This document shows positions 22,703 through 24,002 of a DNA stretch of 24,002 nucleotides, one piece after another (within the stretch, counting starts at the first letter, position 1; each line of letters begins with the position of its first letter). The notes under the pieces were generated by a model. It worked only from the letters and a program-made list of their open reading frames with translations. It was not told where the DNA came from and searched no databases. A program made the translations under genes and the position numbers. This DNA comes from CBDULQ01 sp965368115 (GTDB taxonomy: Bacteria; Pseudomonadota; Gammaproteobacteria; SZUA-229), in NCBI GenBank assembly GCA_965368115.1, contig CBDULQ010000021.1, positions 1 through 24,002 of the forward strand, in the 5' to 3' direction.

Positions 22703-23830
22703 ATGTATTACGTTTTATGGATTGTTTTTTATCTCGCACTTCTGCTACTGGTTTACAACTACCTGCTCTACCCTCTGCTGATTAACATCGTATCTCGCAT
22801 TAAATCGGACCATCATGCCTGCTTTGAGCAGGAATCTGAATTTCCCTCGCTGTGCCTGATCATACCGGCCATCAGCAATCCGGAAACTCTGAAACGCAAA
22901 ATCGAAAACACCCTCAAGCTATACTATCCAAAAGATCGCCTGATGATTCTTGCCATTTCGGACAAGGATAACGAGCAAACCCAGGCCATGCTCAGAGAAT
23001 ACAAAAAATACGGCGTCATCAATTTCAGCAAGCGCGGCATGCCACCCGGTTACCAGGCCCTGAACATCGGTGCCAAGTTGGCCAAATCCGAGATCATCGT
23101 GTTTTCCGACATCAACAACGAATTCAACGACCTGGTACTGATGAAACTTGCACGCCACTTCAAGGACCCGGCCATTGCCGCGGTCAGCGGCGTACGCAGT
23201 ACCGTTGGTTCGATGCACCTGCAAACCAGTCAGGGCGAGTCCCTGTACTGGAAATATGAAACCATGATCAAGAACGCAGAAAGCCGGCTAGGGTCGGTGA
23301 CCGCAGCAGCCGGTGAAATCATGGCCGTCCGACGCTCTGAATACGAACAGATTCCCAGAGACACCATCAACTTCGATGCCGCCATCACCTTTGACCTGAT
23401 CAACAAAGGTCATCGCGTTATTATCGACGACGAAGCGGTATCACTGACCGAAGCGTCACAGGACATCAAGACGCTTTATACGGAACGCGTATTGAAAGCC
23501 AAAGGCAGCTTCCAGACCCTGTTCCGTTATTTCAGCAAACTCATTCCACCTCGCAACTGGTTTGCCTTTACTTTTGTCTCTCACAAACTGATACGCTGGT
23601 TCGCGCCTTTTCTTCTGGTTATCGTTTTCGTTGTACCGTTCTTTCTACTCGACAATGTGTTCATGCAGTTGCTGATGATCATTCAGCTGGCATTTTATGG
23701 GTATGGGGCTGCGGGGTGGTTTTTGCGGAATAAGGTTCGGTTGCCGAAGTATACGAATTTTATTACTTATTTTGCGGTGATGAATGCGGCGTTGTTTGTG
23801 GGGTTTGTTCGGTATTTGATTCGGCGGTGA
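22703..23830 (+). CDS. Divergent membrane-anchored family 2 glycosyltransferase
   Basis: From the ATG at 22703 the protein has 375 residues: an N-terminal helix (about 3-25), a GT-A-like cytoplasmic domain and two or three C-terminal helices (from about 295). GT2 features are IIPAISNPETLKRKIEN, LKLYYPKDRLMILAISD (Asp87), YQALNIGAKLAKSEIIVFSD (DxD-like Asp136-Ile-Asn138) and ITFDLINKGHRVIIDDEA. The usual DGSxDGT is replaced by DKDNEQT, and a clear Q/RxxRW motif is missing, so the acceptor and even activity are uncertain. AGGA stands 5 bases before 22703; an ATG at 22679 also has a ribosome site (AAGG) and would add 8 residues. From about codon 333 on, no codon ends in C. Confidence 0.75.
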   Translation: MYYVLWIVFYLALLLLVYNYLLYPLLINIVSRIKSDHHACFEQESEFPSLCLIIPAISNPETLKRKIENTLKLYYPKDRLMILAISDKDNEQTQAMLREYKKYGVINFSKRGMPPGYQALNIGAKLAKSEIIVFSDINNEFNDLVLMKLARHFKDPAIAAVSGVRSTVGSMHLQTSQGESLYWKYETMIKNAESRLGSVTAAAGEIMAVRRSEYEQIPRDTINFDAAITFDLINKGHRVIIDDEAVSLTEASQDIKTLYTERVLKAKGSFQTLFRYFSKLIPPRNWFAFTFVSHKLIRWFAPFLLVIVFVVPFFLLDNVFMQLLMIIQLAFYGYGAAGWFLRNKVRLPKYTNFITYFAVMNAALFVGFVRYLIRR

Positions 23831-23933
23831 GGTCGTTTTTATCTTCACCAAATTCGTACCCGCTTCAAGTTAAACAATGCCCATCTCTTAAGTCAGCGCC
23901 AACCCTTTTATATCCGGTTTCGCCCGTTGGCGA

Positions 23934-23963
23934 GTTACTTTTTTCTACAGCGAAAAAAGTAAC
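23934..23963. repeat. Perfect 12-bp hairpin, probable dispersed intergenic repeat
   Basis: GTTACTTTTTTC and GAAAAAAGTAAC are exact reverse complements around a 6-base loop (TACAGC). A short CGCC/GGCG hairpin precedes it and CAAAAACGCCGC follows. This arrangement resembles a repeat I recognise between genes in many proteobacterial chromosomes. The CGCC/GGCG stem plus T-run could also act as a terminator for the glycosyltransferase gene. No gene is visible in 23831-24002. Confidence 0.6.
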
Positions 23964-24002
23964 CAAAAACGCCGCGCCCTTTAGTGCTTGCCCTTCGGGT
24001 GC

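Noticed and set aside
1..24002. CRISPR arrays, tRNA or rRNA genes, insertion sequences, prophage genes
   Set aside because: No regularly spaced repeats, cloverleaf-like segments, transposase or phage-type proteins were seen on either strand.

Overview
The window reads as ordinary chromosome from a gammaproteobacterium, roughly mid-50s % GC. The gyrA-serC-(serA)-pheA-hisC-tyrA-aroA-cmk-rpsA-ihfB-lapA-lapB order, the sdhCDAB-sdhE-ygfX block and a YgfZ homologue all point to that class. The genus cannot be fixed from the sequence alone; a Chromatiales or sulfur-oxidiser-type lineage would fit, but that is inference.

Bases 1-13769 are all on the minus strand. Reading in the direction of transcription: gyrA; serine synthesis (serC, serA); the terminal branches of aromatic amino acid synthesis plus a HisC-type aminotransferase (pheA, hisC, tyrA); the shikimate step aroA, translationally coupled to cmk; then rpsA, ihfB, lapA and a 5' portion of lapB that runs off the window edge. 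Several joins are 4-base stop/start overlaps. The cmk-rpsA gap holds a probable intrinsic terminator followed by a foldable rpsA leader.

Bases 13983-18535, also minus strand, form a succinate dehydrogenase operon: sdhC-sdhD-sdhA-sdhB-sdhE-ygfX and a DUF1249/YqiB-family gene. Every join is coupled by overlap except sdhA-sdhB, where a pair of inverted REP-like palindromes sits. The 332-base divergent region 18536-18867 separates sdh from the plus-strand genes.

Bases 18868-23830 are on the plus strand: ygfZ with its own terminator; three tandem, colinear single-domain HDOD genes of 278-280 residues ending at a good terminator; then a divergent membrane-anchored family 2 glycosyltransferase. HDOD copies 1 and 3 share a promoter-like block exactly 36 bases before their ATG codons. 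Copy 1 also has a perfect 12-bp inverted repeat that contains its start codon. The last ~45 codons of the glycosyltransferase gene contain no third-position C, an abrupt change from the rest of the gene. The window ends in a non-coding stretch with a perfect 12-bp hairpin of a type I recognise as a dispersed intergenic repeat.

The housekeeping genes look intact and conventional. The less ordinary parts are the HDOD trio with its regulatory DNA, the REP-like pair inside sdh, the DUF1249 gene coupled to sdh, and the glycosyltransferase tail. No tRNA, rRNA, CRISPR, transposase or phage gene was seen.
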